Shown here piece after piece: positions 36,640 to 45,786 of a stretch of DNA of 64,000 nt. A model generated the notes under the pieces. It made no database searches and had not been told where the DNA came from. It saw only the letters and a program-made list of their open reading frames with translations. Every line of letters starts with the position of its first letter. Position 1 is the stretch's first letter. The DNA is from Sporosarcina pasteurii (lineage in GTDB: Bacteria > Bacillota > Bacilli > Bacillales_A > Planococcaceae), in the NCBI RefSeq assembly GCF_041295575.1, contig NZ_CP160452.1:682001-746000 (forward strand). Direction: 5' to 3'. The position numbers were made by a program, and so were the translations under genes.

Positions 36640-37605
36640 ATGAAAATGAAAAAAGTTCGTTGGGGAATTATTGGGTGCGGTGATGTGACTGAAGTGAAAA
36701 GTGGCCCCGCATTCCAAAAAGTCGAGAATTCAGAATTAGTTGCAGTAATGCGTAGAACTGGTCATTTGGCTAAGGATTATGCAGAAAGACATGGTGTGCC
36801 GAAATGGTACGATGATGCTGATAATTTAATAAATGATCCGGAAGTCGATGCAATCTATATTGCAACACCGCCAAGTTCCCATAAAGAGTATGCAATAAAG
36901 GCTGCAAAAGCAGGGAAACCCATTTATGTTGAAAAGCCGATGGCGCTTAATTTTGACGAATGTAACGAAATGATTGTTGCCTGTAAAGAGGCAGGTGTTC
37001 CTTTATATGTTGCGTACTACCGCCGGGCAATGCCTAGATTTTTGAAGATAAAAGAATTGCTGGACAATAATGCAATTGGGGAAATTCGCTTTGTTATAAC
37101 AACGCAATATCAAAGACCTTCGGAAGACTTACAGGATGCATGGAGGGTTCAGCCTGAGATATCCGGTGGCGGATTGTTTTTTGATATGGGCAGTCATACG
37201 TTAGATATTTTAGATTTTCTACTCGGACCTATTCGGGAAGTGAAAGGTTTTACTGCCAACCAAGCAGGGAATTATCGGGCGGAAGATATCGTAACAGGTG
37301 CATATGTATTTGAATCTGGAATCCATGGTACAGGAAATTGGTGTTTTTCTGCCTATGAAGATGTAGATGTAAATGAAATCATCGGAAGTGAAGGAAAGTT
37401 AACCTTCTCCACTCTAGGAAATGAGCCAGTTTTGTTAACAAACTCCGATGGAATAACCGAATTTACCTATGAAATGCCAGAGCATGTCCATCAGCCTCTT
37501 GTTGAAACAATCGTGGAAGAATTAACCGGCACGGGTGGAGTGTGTCAAAGTAATGGTACTTCAGGTGCCAGGACTAATATGGTGATGGATAAATTTTTTG
37601 TATGA
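36640..37605 (+). CDS. Gfo/Idh/MocA family NAD(P)-dependent oxidoreductase
   Basis: 321 residues. VRWGIIGCGDVTEVKSGPAF is the cofactor turn, PIYVEKPMA the Lys motif, and GGGLFFDMGSHTLDILDFLLG the active-site helix. The YYRRAMPRFLKIKELL stretch resembles the 1,5-anhydro-D-fructose reductase-like branch (family memory, not tested). It is the second gene of the GntR-controlled locus, so it likely acts on the sugar acid imported by that TRAP system or a derivative. Confidence 0.85.
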   Translation: MKMKKVRWGIIGCGDVTEVKSGPAFQKVENSELVAVMRRTGHLAKDYAERHGVPKWYDDADNLINDPEVDAIYIATPPSSHKEYAIKAAKAGKPIYVEKPMALNFDECNEMIVACKEAGVPLYVAYYRRAMPRFLKIKELLDNNAIGEIRFVITTQYQRPSEDLQDAWRVQPEISGGGLFFDMGSHTLDILDFLLGPIREVKGFTANQAGNYRAEDIVTGAYVFESGIHGTGNWCFSAYEDVDVNEIIGSEGKLTFSTLGNEPVLLTNSDGITEFTYEMPEHVHQPLVETIVEELTGTGGVCQSNGTSGARTNMVMDKFFV

Positions 37606-37650
37606 AGTGTTGATAAACACATATGACATTACTTTTATGGAGTTGAGAAT

Positions 37651-38652
37651 ATGAGAATAAAATATGAAGACATGAAAAACGAATTTAGAAGAGTATTTAT
37701 TAAAAAAGGTTTTACTGAACAAGCAGCTGAAGAAGCAGCCACGTCTTTTACAAATAATAGCCGCGATGGGGTTTATTCACACGGTGTGAATAGATTTCCA
37801 AGAGTGATTGAATATATAGAGAAGGGTTACATAAAGCCAAATGCAGTACCGGAAAAAATCAGTTCTTTTGGTGCAATTGAAAGATGGAACGGAAACTTAG
37901 CATTAGGAAACTTAACAGCAAAACACTGTATGGATCGGGCAATGGAAATAGCATCTGAATTTGGTATTGGGTGTGTTGCTCTACAAAATACAAATCATTG
38001 GATGAGGGGTGGCGAGTATGGCTGGCAAGCAGCGGAAAAGGGATATGTTGGAATTCTGTGGACTAACACGCAGCCGAATATGCCTGCCTGGGGAGCTATA
38101 GATAGAAGGATTGGGAATAATCCTATCATTTTAGCATTGCCAAGAGAAGAAGGACCGGTAGTTGTAGATATGGCGATGTCGCAATTTTCTTACGGTAAAA
38201 TAGAAGAATATCGGTTGGAAGGAAAAGAGTTACCAGTACCAGGAGGTTTTGATAATGCGGGGAATTTATCAAAAAATCCGAAGGAAATAGAAGAAACATG
38301 GCGCGTATTGCCGGTAGGCTTTTGGAAAGGTTCGGGCTTATCCATCGTACTCGATCTCCTAGCTTCCATGTTATCGGGTGGAAATACGACACATGGTATT
38401 GGAAAATTAGGCGATGATGAATACGCATTATCGCAAGTGTTTATGGCTATATCACCGGAGAAACTGGGGGATATGTCGGAGACGGAAGAGAAAATTAACG
38501 AATCAATTCAATATATTAAAGACTCTGTTCCAGCCTCAAGTGAAGGCGAAGTATATTATCCTGGGGAGCGAACGATGAACACGCGCGAGGAAAATTTGAA
38601 ACTGGGAATACCTGTCGATGAGGGAGTCTGGAATAAAATTAAATCTATGTAA
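37651..38652 (+). CDS. dlgD: 2,3-diketo-L-gulonate reductase-like enzyme (YiaK/DlgD)
   Basis: 333 residues of the LDH2/MDH2 family. [38 protein letters not shown] and [20 protein letters not shown] match the E. coli YiaK segments almost residue for residue, including the catalytic His. YiaK reduces 2,3-diketo-L-gulonate to 3-keto-L-gulonate with NAD(P)H. Its presence with a TRAP system parallels the E. coli yiaK-yiaMNO operon. No UlaD/SgbE-like decarboxylase or epimerase is seen in the window, so the downstream route differs or lies elsewhere. Confidence 0.88.
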   Translation: MRIKYEDMKNEFRRVFIKKGFTEQAAEEAATSFTNNSRDGVYSHGVNRFPRVIEYIEKGYIKPNAVPEKISSFGAIERWNGNLALGNLTAKHCMDRAMEIASEFGIGCVALQNTNHWMRGGEYGWQAAEKGYVGILWTNTQPNMPAWGAIDRRIGNNPIILALPREEGPVVVDMAMSQFSYGKIEEYRLEGKELPVPGGFDNAGNLSKNPKEIEETWRVLPVGFWKGSGLSIVLDLLASMLSGGNTTHGIGKLGDDEYALSQVFMAISPEKLGDMSETEEKINESIQYIKDSVPASSEGEVYYPGERTMNTREENLKLGIPVDEGVWNKIKSM

Positions 38653-38741
38653 TAAGTTGTTGTGGGATATATAGGGGGGACACCTCGTCCTTATTGGACG
38701 GGGGTGCTGCCCCATTGCCTTACGAACAGAGGGGGATATAC

Positions 38742-39761
38742 ATGAAAGCAATTCGAATACCTAAAGCACATACAATTGAACTATTAGATATTGAGGAACC
38801 AGTGATAGAAAAAGATAATCAGGTAAAAGTTAAGGTGAAAAGGGTCGGTATTTGCGGATCAGATATGCATATTTACCATGGCACTAATCCACTTGCAACT
38901 TATCCGAGAATAATTGGGCATGAAATAACCGGAGTAATTGTAGAGTTAGGTAGAGATGTGAATAAAGTATCCGTTGGCGATCATGTTGTGATTGAACCAA
39001 TTCATTATTGTGGGGAATGCTATGCATGTAAATCTGGTAGACCCAATGTATGCAAAGATGTAGCAGTACTTGGTGTTCACGAAGATGGCGGAATGCAAGA
39101 ATTTATAATCCTTTCTGAAAAACAAGTGCATAAAATGGATTCAGATATTGAGTGGGATGAAGCGGTCATGGCAGAACCTTATACAATTGGTGCACAAGCC
39201 GTATGGAGAGGTAATGTGCAAGATGAACAAACAGTTTTCATTCAAGGGGCTGGTCCAATTGGCATTACGGTTTTAAAAATGGCAAAGATTCTTGGTGCAA
39301 CGACCATTATTTCTGATTTAACAAATGAAAGATTGGCTTTTGCGAAAGAAAACGGCGCAGACTATACAATTAATCCATTTGAGATAGACACAACGGAAAA
39401 AATAAATGAAATTACAAATGGTGAAGGGGCCAATGTTGTAATTGACGCGGTAGGGACGCCACAAACATTTGAATTAAGTGTTCAGATAGCTTCTCCGGCA
39501 GGTTATGTTGTGACGCTAGGTTTTAATGCAACACCATCTGCAATCGCTCAAATGCTCATTACGAAAAAGGAATTAACAATTGCGGGTTCTAGACTACAAA
39601 CGAATCAATTTGAAAAGGTAGTAAAGCTAATTAATGAAAGGAAATTAACACATAATGGTCTAGTCACACATAAATTCCATGTTGACGACGTGAAGGAAGC
39701 GTTTAAGTTTATCAAGGAAAATCCTGATAAAGTTAGAAAAGCGGTTATTTCATTTGAATAA
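38742..39761 (+). CDS. Zinc-dependent medium-chain sugar-acid/polyol dehydrogenase (RspB/LgoD-like)
   Basis: 339 residues from ATG 38742 (RBS AGAGGGGG; the frame is open from 38694). GICGSDMH (catalytic Zn Cys), [12 protein letters not shown] (His, Glu), the four-Cys structural zinc set [17 protein letters not shown], and [14 protein letters not shown] for NAD binding are all intact. Sequence style resembles the RspB and L-galactonate 5-dehydrogenase (LgoD) branch. It probably oxidises a hexonate such as L-gulonate or L-galactonate (inference). Confidence 0.85.
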   Translation: MKAIRIPKAHTIELLDIEEPVIEKDNQVKVKVKRVGICGSDMHIYHGTNPLATYPRIIGHEITGVIVELGRDVNKVSVGDHVVIEPIHYCGECYACKSGRPNVCKDVAVLGVHEDGGMQEFIILSEKQVHKMDSDIEWDEAVMAEPYTIGAQAVWRGNVQDEQTVFIQGAGPIGITVLKMAKILGATTIISDLTNERLAFAKENGADYTINPFEIDTTEKINEITNGEGANVVIDAVGTPQTFELSVQIASPAGYVVTLGFNATPSAIAQMLITKKELTIAGSRLQTNQFEKVVKLINERKLTHNGLVTHKFHVDDVKEAFKFIKENPDKVRKAVISFE

Positions 39762-39844
39762 TTGACTTGAAAAACCACCTTGATTTTTAGAACCGCCAAA
39801 TCAGAAGGTGCTTATGTAAGAAGTATGAATAGTAAAGGACGAGA

Positions 39845-40528
39845 ATGAAAATGAAGTTTCCTGCCAATTGGTTAACGAGTGACTCCTTGGGCGAGCTTAT
39901 TTCGAGTGAGTTAAGATTTCAAATCATAAATGGAGAGATTGAAGATGGGGCTGTTTTAAGTGAAAATATGATTTCAAAATCATTTGAAACGAGCAGATCT
40001 CCAGTTAGGGAAGCATTTAAAACGTTAGAATTAGAAGGCCTTGTGACCCCGGGACGAATGGGTATTACTGTGCAAGGCTTAAATGAAGAGGATATTAAAG
40101 AAATCTATGATGTTAGGTTCTTATTGGAGGGTTTTTCCATCCGGAAAATATTTGAGGGTTTTGATTCGGAAGAGGCATCTGAATTTTATAAAATTGTCGA
40201 TCTTATGAAATTACATGCTGACCATAATGATTTCATGGAATTCGCCTTTCAGGACTTACTTTTTCATGAAACATTAATCATGCGTGCAAATCATAAAAGG
40301 GTCTCTTATTTTTGGAGAAATATCCGAAATATTATCCTCTGTTTACTGGTAGTTGCTACAGAGAAACGATTTAAGGAAGTTAAAGAGGAATTAGATAACC
40401 TGATATTCCGACATAGAATACTTATAGATGCGTTAGTGGAGAAGGATCAGAACAAAATTGAAAAATGGCTGGAAGACCATTTACTGGATACGAATGCCAC
40501 GGTAATGAGTGCTTATTTAAAGAAATAA
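39845..40528 (+). CDS. GntR-family regulator, FCD subfamily (second)
   Basis: 227 residues; winged helix at about 12-75 (ENMISKSFETSRSPVREAFKTLELEGLVTPGRMGITV) and an FCD domain with LLFHETLIM and FRHRILIDAL metal-site histidines. It is embedded between the dehydrogenase and dctQ genes, unlike the divergent GntR at 34508, so the locus has two regulators. ATG codons at 39845 and 39851 are both possible; AAAGGA is 5 and 11 bp away respectively. Confidence 0.86.
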   Translation: MKMKFPANWLTSDSLGELISSELRFQIINGEIEDGAVLSENMISKSFETSRSPVREAFKTLELEGLVTPGRMGITVQGLNEEDIKEIYDVRFLLEGFSIRKIFEGFDSEEASEFYKIVDLMKLHADHNDFMEFAFQDLLFHETLIMRANHKRVSYFWRNIRNIILCLLVVATEKRFKEVKEELDNLIFRHRILIDALVEKDQNKIEKWLEDHLLDTNATVMSAYLKK

Positions 40529-40546
40529 AAGTGTAGGGGGAATAAT

Positions 40547-41086
40547 ATGAAGCGGTTTGCAACATATTCCGATAAGCTATTGAAATTGTTTGCGGTTATT
40601 TGCGTCGTTGCTATGAGTCTATTAGTATTCTCAAATGTTGTTTCTAGATACATATTTGACTCAAGTATTCCGTGGGCGAATGAGATGTCTCGATTCTTTT
40701 TTGTGTGGTTAGTCTTCTTTGGAGCGATTGAGGCCCTAAAAAGTAATGAACATATGGCTGTAGATTTATTGGTTGGGAAATTACCTAAAGTGGTTAGAAA
40801 AATCTCATTTGTTTTTATTAATTTAGTAATATTATTTTTACTTTATATGATTTTTGATGGAAGTATAAAAATTACACAGTTAAGTATAAATAGTCCAGCG
40901 CCTGCAACAGGTATCCCATTTTCATTTATGAATGGAATGGGCATTATTTTAAGTGTTGGAATGGCTATAATTGTGATCACTCGCTTAATCACGGTTTTAT
41001 TTTTCAAAGATGATGTCGATAAATATATGTTGCCCAAATCGGAAGTAGAAGAATTAGTCAATGCGGAAGAGGGGAACAAATTATGA
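40547..41086 (+). CDS. dctQ: TRAP transporter small permease, DctQ family (second system)
   Basis: 179 residues, four membrane helices, with PWANEMSRFFFVWLVFFGAIEALKSNEHMAVDLL as the conserved helix-2/3 region. RBS TAGGGGGAA. Its TGA overlaps the ATG of dctM (ATGA). It partners the DctP encoded at 35492. Confidence 0.91.
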   Translation: MKRFATYSDKLLKLFAVICVVAMSLLVFSNVVSRYIFDSSIPWANEMSRFFFVWLVFFGAIEALKSNEHMAVDLLVGKLPKVVRKISFVFINLVILFLLYMIFDGSIKITQLSINSPAPATGIPFSFMNGMGIILSVGMAIIVITRLITVLFFKDDVDKYMLPKSEVEELVNAEEGNKL

Positions 41087-42363
41087 CTTTACTGATTTTC
41101 GTAGTTGTACTTTTTGGATTAATTCTAATTGGGATGCCGATTGCATTTGCCCTCTTAGCGACCTCAGTGTCTCTCATGTTTTACCTAGATGTTTTTGATA
41201 CGCAGATTATGGCAACGAACCTGATTAGTGGTGCCAATAACTTCCCACTCATGGCGATTCCGTTTTTTATCCTTGCAGGGGAAATTATGAATGCGGGAGG
41301 CATGTCAAAACGAATCGTTGAATTTGCCATGTCACTTTTCGGACATATTCGCGGTGGATTAGGTTATGTAGCAATATTTGCGGGGCTTCTATTTGCAGGG
41401 TTATCCGGTTCGGCGGTTGCGGATACGGCTGCACTTGGAGCAATATTAATCCCTATGATGGTACAAGCGGGTTATAGCAGGGAAAAATCAACGGGTTTAA
41501 TTGCTTCAAGTGGTATCATTGCACCAATTTTACCACCTAGTATTCCCTTAATTGTTTTCGGTGTGACGAGTGGTGTTTCAATTACGAGTTTATTCATGGC
41601 TGGAATTGTTCCAGGGATTTTGATGGCGATTTGTCTAGTGATTGTTTGGAGAATTCTGATGGGTAAAGATATGATTCAAACGCTTCCTAGAAAAGGTGCC
41701 AAAGATGTTTGGAAAGGCTTTCTTAGTTCATTCTGGGCGCTATTATTACCGGTCATAATTATTGTAGGTTTACGTGGCGGCATATTTACCCCAACTGAAG
41801 CGGGGGCAGTTGCTGCATTTTATGCGCTATTAGTAAGTCTATTAATTTATCGTGAAATGAAAATTTCATCGTTATACCAAGTGCTTATTTCAACTGCTAA
41901 GACCACGAGTACGGTAATGTTTTTAATTGCTGCAGCAATGGTCTCAGCTTGGTTAATTACAGTATCGGACATCCCAACACTGATTAGTGATTTCTTAGGA
42001 CCTTTTGCTGGAAGTCCAACTTTGCTAATGTTTGTGATTGTTATTATCTTATTTATTGTCGGTACAGCGATGGATATTACGCCGGCCATTTTAATTCTAG
42101 TACCAATTTTGATGCCTTTAGTAAAGATGGCTGGTATTAATGAAGTATATTTCGGTATTATCTTTGTATTAACGGCGACGATTGGTCTCATAACGCCACC
42201 GGTTGGAACAGTTATGAACGTGGCTGCGGGAGTGGGGAAAATTACGATTACCCAGTTTGTTAGAGGTACATGGCCATTCCTGCTCGTATATGGAATCCTT
42301 GTAATTATATTAATATTGTTCCCATCTATTGTTTTAGTACCATTAGAGTTTTTAGTGAAGTAA
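41083..42363 (+). CDS. dctM: TRAP transporter large permease, DctM family (second system)
   Basis: 426 residues, about 12 helices. PFFILAGEIMNAGGMSKRIV, FAGLSGSAVADTAALGAILIPMM and IAPILPPSIPLIVFG are the transport-core motifs. It has the same length as the first DctM, but the sequence is clearly diverged, so the two systems are not a recent duplication. It is the last gene of the GntR-controlled operon. Confidence 0.94.
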   Translation: MTLLIFVVVLFGLILIGMPIAFALLATSVSLMFYLDVFDTQIMATNLISGANNFPLMAIPFFILAGEIMNAGGMSKRIVEFAMSLFGHIRGGLGYVAIFAGLLFAGLSGSAVADTAALGAILIPMMVQAGYSREKSTGLIASSGIIAPILPPSIPLIVFGVTSGVSITSLFMAGIVPGILMAICLVIVWRILMGKDMIQTLPRKGAKDVWKGFLSSFWALLLPVIIIVGLRGGIFTPTEAGAVAAFYALLVSLLIYREMKISSLYQVLISTAKTTSTVMFLIAAAMVSAWLITVSDIPTLISDFLGPFAGSPTLLMFVIVIILFIVGTAMDITPAILILVPILMPLVKMAGINEVYFGIIFVLTATIGLITPPVGTVMNVAAGVGKITITQFVRGTWPFLLVYGILVIILILFPSIVLVPLEFLVK

Positions 42364-42456
42364 TCGTTAAAGACGATGGGGGCAGAAACGTTGTCGGAAG
42401 GTGCTAGGATAACTATAAATGAAGCCCCTTTTGGAAATCTTTTCTCAGAGATTAAT

Positions 42457-42496
42457 AAAGGAAGTTGACGATTTATCAATCTGTCGACTTCCTTTT
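42457..42496 (+). terminator. Terminator of the second TRAP operon
   Basis: AAAGGAAGT-TG-AC (42457-42469) pairs with GT-CG-ACTTCCTTTT (42483-42496). Confidence 0.75.
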
Positions 42497-42569
42497 GTGA
42501 GCTCTTAGTTGTAAAATAGCTTAGGAATATGTATTTTCAAGCAATCGCTTGAAATTGAAGAAAGTATTG

Positions 42570-42760
42570 AATTTTTCCACCGGGAAACTGATATTCATTG
42601 CTAACTTGATAATATTGAAAAAGTTCATGAAGCAATGGTGTCGATTACTGTAGCAGGAATGGGAGATACGCTTTCGGGTGCAGACAGCTGACTTGTTTTG
42701 AATCCTGTAATTGCAATATCGACAAATGGGTTATCCGAGTTTATTCATAAATGCTCACGG
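42570..42760 (+). pseudogene. larB: Decayed larB fragment
   Basis: Translation around 42600-42720 reads LDNIEKVHEAMVSITVAGMG, then GDTLSGADS, a TGA stop, and LVLNPVIAISTNGLSE. The intact LarB at 33137 has LDNIEEIQQATVSITVAGMEG, LPSVVGGLVSHPVIAVPTS and NGLSALL in the same order. An in-frame TAA also precedes LDNIE, and part of the loop before NGLS is deleted. This is a relic of a second lar locus or of a duplication. Its 3' end runs into the RBS region of the AEC gene. Confidence 0.78.
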
Positions 42761-42779
42761 CTAGGGGAGATGGGGGAAC

Positions 42780-43703
42780 TTGCTAGAACTGGGGATTATA
42801 TTAAAAGATATTCTACTGCCGATTTTCGTCATCATGTTGATTGGTTATTGGATGCAAAAAAAGTTTCTGTTAAATGTACAAACATTGGCTCGATTAAATA
42901 TTTATTTTCTTGTACCTGCATTTATTTTTGTGAAATTATATAGTACAAAGATATCTGTGAATTTATTTGGACAGGTATTCTTGTTTTTCATTCTCTATGT
43001 CGTGATTTTATATATCATTTCGCATTTTATTGGCAAGATGATTCGGTTGGAGAAAGGTGAAAAAACGACCTTTTCGAATAGCGTTATGTTTTTCAATTCT
43101 GGAAACTATGGTGTACCGGTCAATGATTTAGTGTTTAGAAGTGACCCATTTGCAATGTCAATTCAAGTGATTATACTAACATTGCAAAATATCTTCTTAT
43201 TTTCCTATGGGATTTTTTCGTTGCAGTCCGTCCGGGTAGGGAAATTACAAGCAGCACTTGGTTATTTTAAAATGCCTGTACTGTATGCGATGTTGGCAGG
43301 GGTATCGCTAAATTACTTCGACGTTGCGATTCCATCATTTATTTGGGTACCGGCAAACTATGTTGCAGATGCGATGATTGCGTTAGCCCTCTTTACATTA
43401 GGGGCACAGGTCGCTCAAATTAAATTCACTTCTGCACTTTCCACATTGTATTATAGTTTGACGATTAGGCTAGCAATTGGCCCACTCATTGCATTAGCGA
43501 TCATATACATATTTCAAGTAGAAGGCATCGTCGCACAAGCATTGTTAATTGGATCAGCCATGCCAACTTCAGTGAATAGTGCTGTAATCGCGCAGGAATA
43601 CGATAATCATCCGGACCTGGCTGCGCAAATCGTTTTGTTTTCAACGTTAATCAGTGCGGTGACGGTTTCGATTGTGATTTTTATGGCTAGGTTGTTGTTT
43701 TAG
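42780..43703 (+). CDS. AEC-family (auxin efflux carrier) permease
   Basis: 307 residues with about ten hydrophobic segments in two halves. The conserved central FFNSGNYGVPVNDLVF and the late SAMPTSVNSAVIAQEY identify the AEC/MdcF-type family, whose bacterial members move malate, malonate and other carboxylates. The start is TTG at 42780 behind the purine-rich GGGGAGATGGGGGAA. It stands alone after the larB relic; a sugar-acid or dicarboxylate substrate would suit the locus but is not shown. Confidence 0.85.
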   Translation: MLELGIILKDILLPIFVIMLIGYWMQKKFLLNVQTLARLNIYFLVPAFIFVKLYSTKISVNLFGQVFLFFILYVVILYIISHFIGKMIRLEKGEKTTFSNSVMFFNSGNYGVPVNDLVFRSDPFAMSIQVIILTLQNIFLFSYGIFSLQSVRVGKLQAALGYFKMPVLYAMLAGVSLNYFDVAIPSFIWVPANYVADAMIALALFTLGAQVAQIKFTSALSTLYYSLTIRLAIGPLIALAIIYIFQVEGIVAQALLIGSAMPTSVNSAVIAQEYDNHPDLAAQIVLFSTLISAVTVSIVIFMARLLF

Positions 43704-43758
43704 ACGATAAAGTTTTTATCGTTAAGATCCAGTAAAAAAAGAAATTAAGATAAAATAG

Positions 43759-43787
43759 TTGTCAAAGAATCCACTCAAAAGTATAAT
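43759..43787 (+). promoter_or_regulatory. Sigma-A promoter of the antitoxin RNA
   Basis: TTGTCA (43759-43764), exactly 17 bp, TATAAT (43782-43787): near consensus. No coding frame follows, which fits a non-coding RNA starting near 43794. Confidence 0.75.
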
Positions 43788-43793
43788 AAAGAT

Positions 43794-43938
43794 ATAGATT
43801 GAATAGAATAAAAAAAGGTCGCCCGATGTTTGTGCATCGAACGACCAATGTAATAGCAGGTTCCCTTTGAGGGGACAGCATCACTTGGCGAAATAATCCA
43901 CCAGAGCGGCGAAACTCAAGGGTGGATTATTTTATTTT
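43794..43938 (+). ncRNA. RatA/SR4-like antitoxin RNA of a type I toxin-antitoxin pair
   Basis: A predicted RNA of about 145 nt runs from the promoter above to the terminator AATAATCCACC (43892-43902) / GGTGGATTATT (43921-43931) followed by a T-rich tail. It holds a first hairpin (43817-43846) and the segment GGTTCCCTTTGAGGGGACAG, which I remember from holin-like toxin loci of Bacillales. Its 3' end reaches the toxin stop codon on the opposite strand, so it is antisense to the toxin mRNA 3' region, as in txpA/ratA and bsrG/SR4. Confidence 0.7.
43809..43846 (-). terminator. Terminator of the toxin mRNA (minus strand)
   Basis: Minus-strand GGTCG-TT-CGATG / CATCG-GG-CGACC stem (43846-43817) followed by eight T. 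The toxin transcript would extend about 120 nt beyond the stop codon, the stretch covered by the antisense RNA. Confidence 0.7.
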
Positions 43939-44084
43939 GAGGCCGACAGGATGTCGGTCATGCATCCGTTGCCGCAGGACGCGGCGCTTGTAGGATGCGT
44001 ACCTTTAAAATACGCCAACGCAATGATCGACACGACTAGACAAGAAAAGCTAATCATGATTACAAGCGTCTGGAATATGGTCAC
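43932..44084 (-). CDS. Small holin-like type I toxin (TxpA/BsrG family)
   Basis: A 50-residue peptide beginning MTIFQTLVIMISFSCLVVS, with one membrane helix (about 3-26) and then GTHPTS and a Cys/Gly-containing tail. The M-T-x-x-x-x-L-x-x-M-I-x-F start is the signature of the Hol-Tox/TxpA/BsrG toxins, which disturb the cell membrane. GTG start at 44084 with a very strong RBS, AAGGGGGTG, 6 bp upstream. It is convergent with a non-coding RNA. In the 5' leader GCATCCC (minus strand, 44141-44135) can pair with GGGGTGC of the RBS, suggesting translational masking. Confidence 0.75.
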   Translation of the reverse strand: MTIFQTLVIMISFSCLVVSIIALAYFKGTHPTSAASCGNGCMTDILSASK

Positions 44085-44309
44085 TTGCAGCACCCCCTTC
44101 CGTCATGGAATATACCGTGACTAGGATTGAAAACGGGATGCTGACCACCCTTGAAAACCTATTCTATTACTTTTTTATTCTATCACACATACGTTCCCAG
44201 AAGCTATAAATAATATAGCGCTTCTATTCATATGTTTTATATATATTGATATGTTCGATAATTCTCTCAATAACACTTTTCCTTAGGTGCTATTGAGAGG
44301 TATAAGCAT

Positions 44310-44347
44310 AAAAAAAACCGTCCATTCTCATAAAGGAAGTGGACGGT
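44310..44347 (-). terminator. Terminator of the HAD phosphatase gene
   Basis: On the minus strand ACCGTCCA (44347-44340) pairs with TGGACGGT (44324-44317), followed by seven T. Confidence 0.85.
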
Positions 44348-44362
44348 ATTTATTTTGAAAAA

Positions 44363-45235
44363 TCAACGAGACATTTGTGCTTGCAATACCTTTTGGATCG
44401 CAACGCTAACGCCATTATTGCTGTTAGTTTCAGTAATATGATCACATGCTTCTTGAATTGCTTCTGGCGCATTGCCCATCGCGACTGAGCGTCCAACGCG
44501 TTCCATCATTGATAAATCATTATAGTTATCACCAATCGCCATTACTTGTTCCATTGGGATGTTTCGCGCTCTTGCTAACGCTGTTAACGCAATCCCTTTT
44601 TGAGCGTTCACGTTTGTGATTTCAAGGTTCCCTGCACCAGATGAGCTAATCGCAAGGCTTGGGATATTGTTTAGTGCTGCGCGAGCAACATCTAAATTAT
44701 CACGATTAAACGAAGTGCCTAGTATTTTGTAAATCTCACTCTGATGATCTTTTAGTACCGGATCAAATGAGTCTACAATTTGAACAATTCCTAGTTCGAC
44801 ACGACTTTCGATTTCTTTACGAATATCTTCAACGTTTGGCGTTAAATTTGCAGCTTCAGCAAGTTGAATAAATGTATCAACTTGTACTTGGATACTTTTA
44901 GCATAAACGGTTTTATCGATAAATAGTTGGCAATCGATTTCATATGACTCTAAAATAGCCATCACTTTATGAATGTCTTCATCTAATAAATGCGTTCCTG
45001 TAATGAGGTTACCAGTATTGTCTCTTACTTCGGCACCATTAATACAAATATAGGAAAGGTCGAGACCTTCTTCGTGAACAGGTTCATAAGCTTCTAAATA
45101 GCTTCTTCCTGTAGCAATTACGACTTCAATCCCTTGTGCTTGCGCTTCACGAATCGTTTTTTTATTCATTTCACTGATCGTGTGATCGGGGCTTAACAGC
45201 GTCCCATCCATATCTATTGCAATAAGGCGTATCAT
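44363..45235 (-). CDS. Cof-type HAD-IIB sugar-phosphate phosphatase
   Basis: 290 residues. HAD motif I is AIDMDGTLL (Asp8 nucleophile, Asp10), motif II is VIATGRSY, motif III Lys is in NAQKGIALTALA, and motif IV is AIGDNYNDLSMM. The class IIB cap lies between motifs II and III. These cytoplasmic enzymes dephosphorylate sugar phosphates or FMN/PLP-type substrates; specificity cannot be read. Monocistronic with its own terminator. Confidence 0.92.
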   Translation of the reverse strand: MIRLIAIDMDGTLLSPDHTISEMNKKTIREAQAQGIEVVIATGRSYLEAYEPVHEEGLDLSYICINGAEVRDNTGNLITGTHLLDEDIHKVMAILESYEIDCQLFIDKTVYAKSIQVQVDTFIQLAEAANLTPNVEDIRKEIESRVELGIVQIVDSFDPVLKDHQSEIYKILGTSFNRDNLDVARAALNNIPSLAISSSGAGNLEITNVNAQKGIALTALARARNIPMEQVMAIGDNYNDLSMMERVGRSVAMGNAPEAIQEACDHITETNSNNGVSVAIQKVLQAQMSR

Positions 45236-45370
45236 GAAAAACTCAGTCCTCCATTCAGCTTGGAACCTGATAATATCAATGTTTAACTAGAATATCAACT
45301 CACATGTATTAATGGAGTGAAAATGAACTAAAGAAAATGTTTGTGGGTGATAAATATAAATCCATAGCGC

Positions 45371-45499
45371 AATTAATCTCCGTTCCAATCGGACGCTTTC
45401 CGCGGGCACGGCCTCAGCCGCTTCCCTCGCTTCGCTCAGTCCAGGGTCTTCGGCTCGCGCTGTTCCCGCTGGAGTCGCCGATTTCCACTCCGATTAATT
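45371..45499. repeat. GC-rich Bacillaceae-type intergenic repeat, copy A
   Basis: About 130 bp, clearly more GC-rich than its surroundings. It is bounded by the inverted ends AATTAATC and GATTAATT, with a second inverted pair AATCGG/CCGATT. Inside are GGACGCTTTCCGCGGGC, GCTTCGCTCAGTCCAGGGTC and GTTCCCGCTGGAGTCGCC, phrases recurrent between genes in many Bacillales genomes. No coding content. The rest of 45236-46199 outside the two copies holds only short stop-riddled frames. Confidence 0.65.
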
Positions 45500-45786
45500 G
45501 GTGTGCAAGTTGAATTATTGGGATTTGCAGGCATAGAAAAAGGGCTCTTTAAGCACTTGGATATAGGAAATGGCTTATTGAACATATAATAGATAGTAGC
45601 GATATGAGTCCAATGGGTGTATCGGAGGCGGCCAAAGACAACGTTTCTTACTTACACCAAGCAACTGAAAAACCTGTTTATCAAGCTTAAAAGGACTTCA
45701 GGGATATTGAGTTAGCGAAGTTATTTATAAACAAAATCTATGTAAATTATATGCTCTTATTAATTTATATATAAGGAATCTCTGTT

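Noticed and set aside
41847-42479. 210-codon antisense frame over dctM, and similar long antisense frames (e.g. 30629-31261, 25229-25714, 15430-15927)
   Set aside because: Each lies opposite a well-supported gene and has the Ile/Ser/Pro-rich or Phe-rich composition of an antisense shadow.
42698-42943. 81-codon open frame before the AEC gene
   Set aside because: Its first part is the larB relic and the rest overlaps the AEC permease in another frame.
45605-45691. 28-codon frame MSPMGVSEAAKDNVSYLHQA...
   Set aside because: It is short, has no RBS and no recognised family, and could be a scrap of an old gene.
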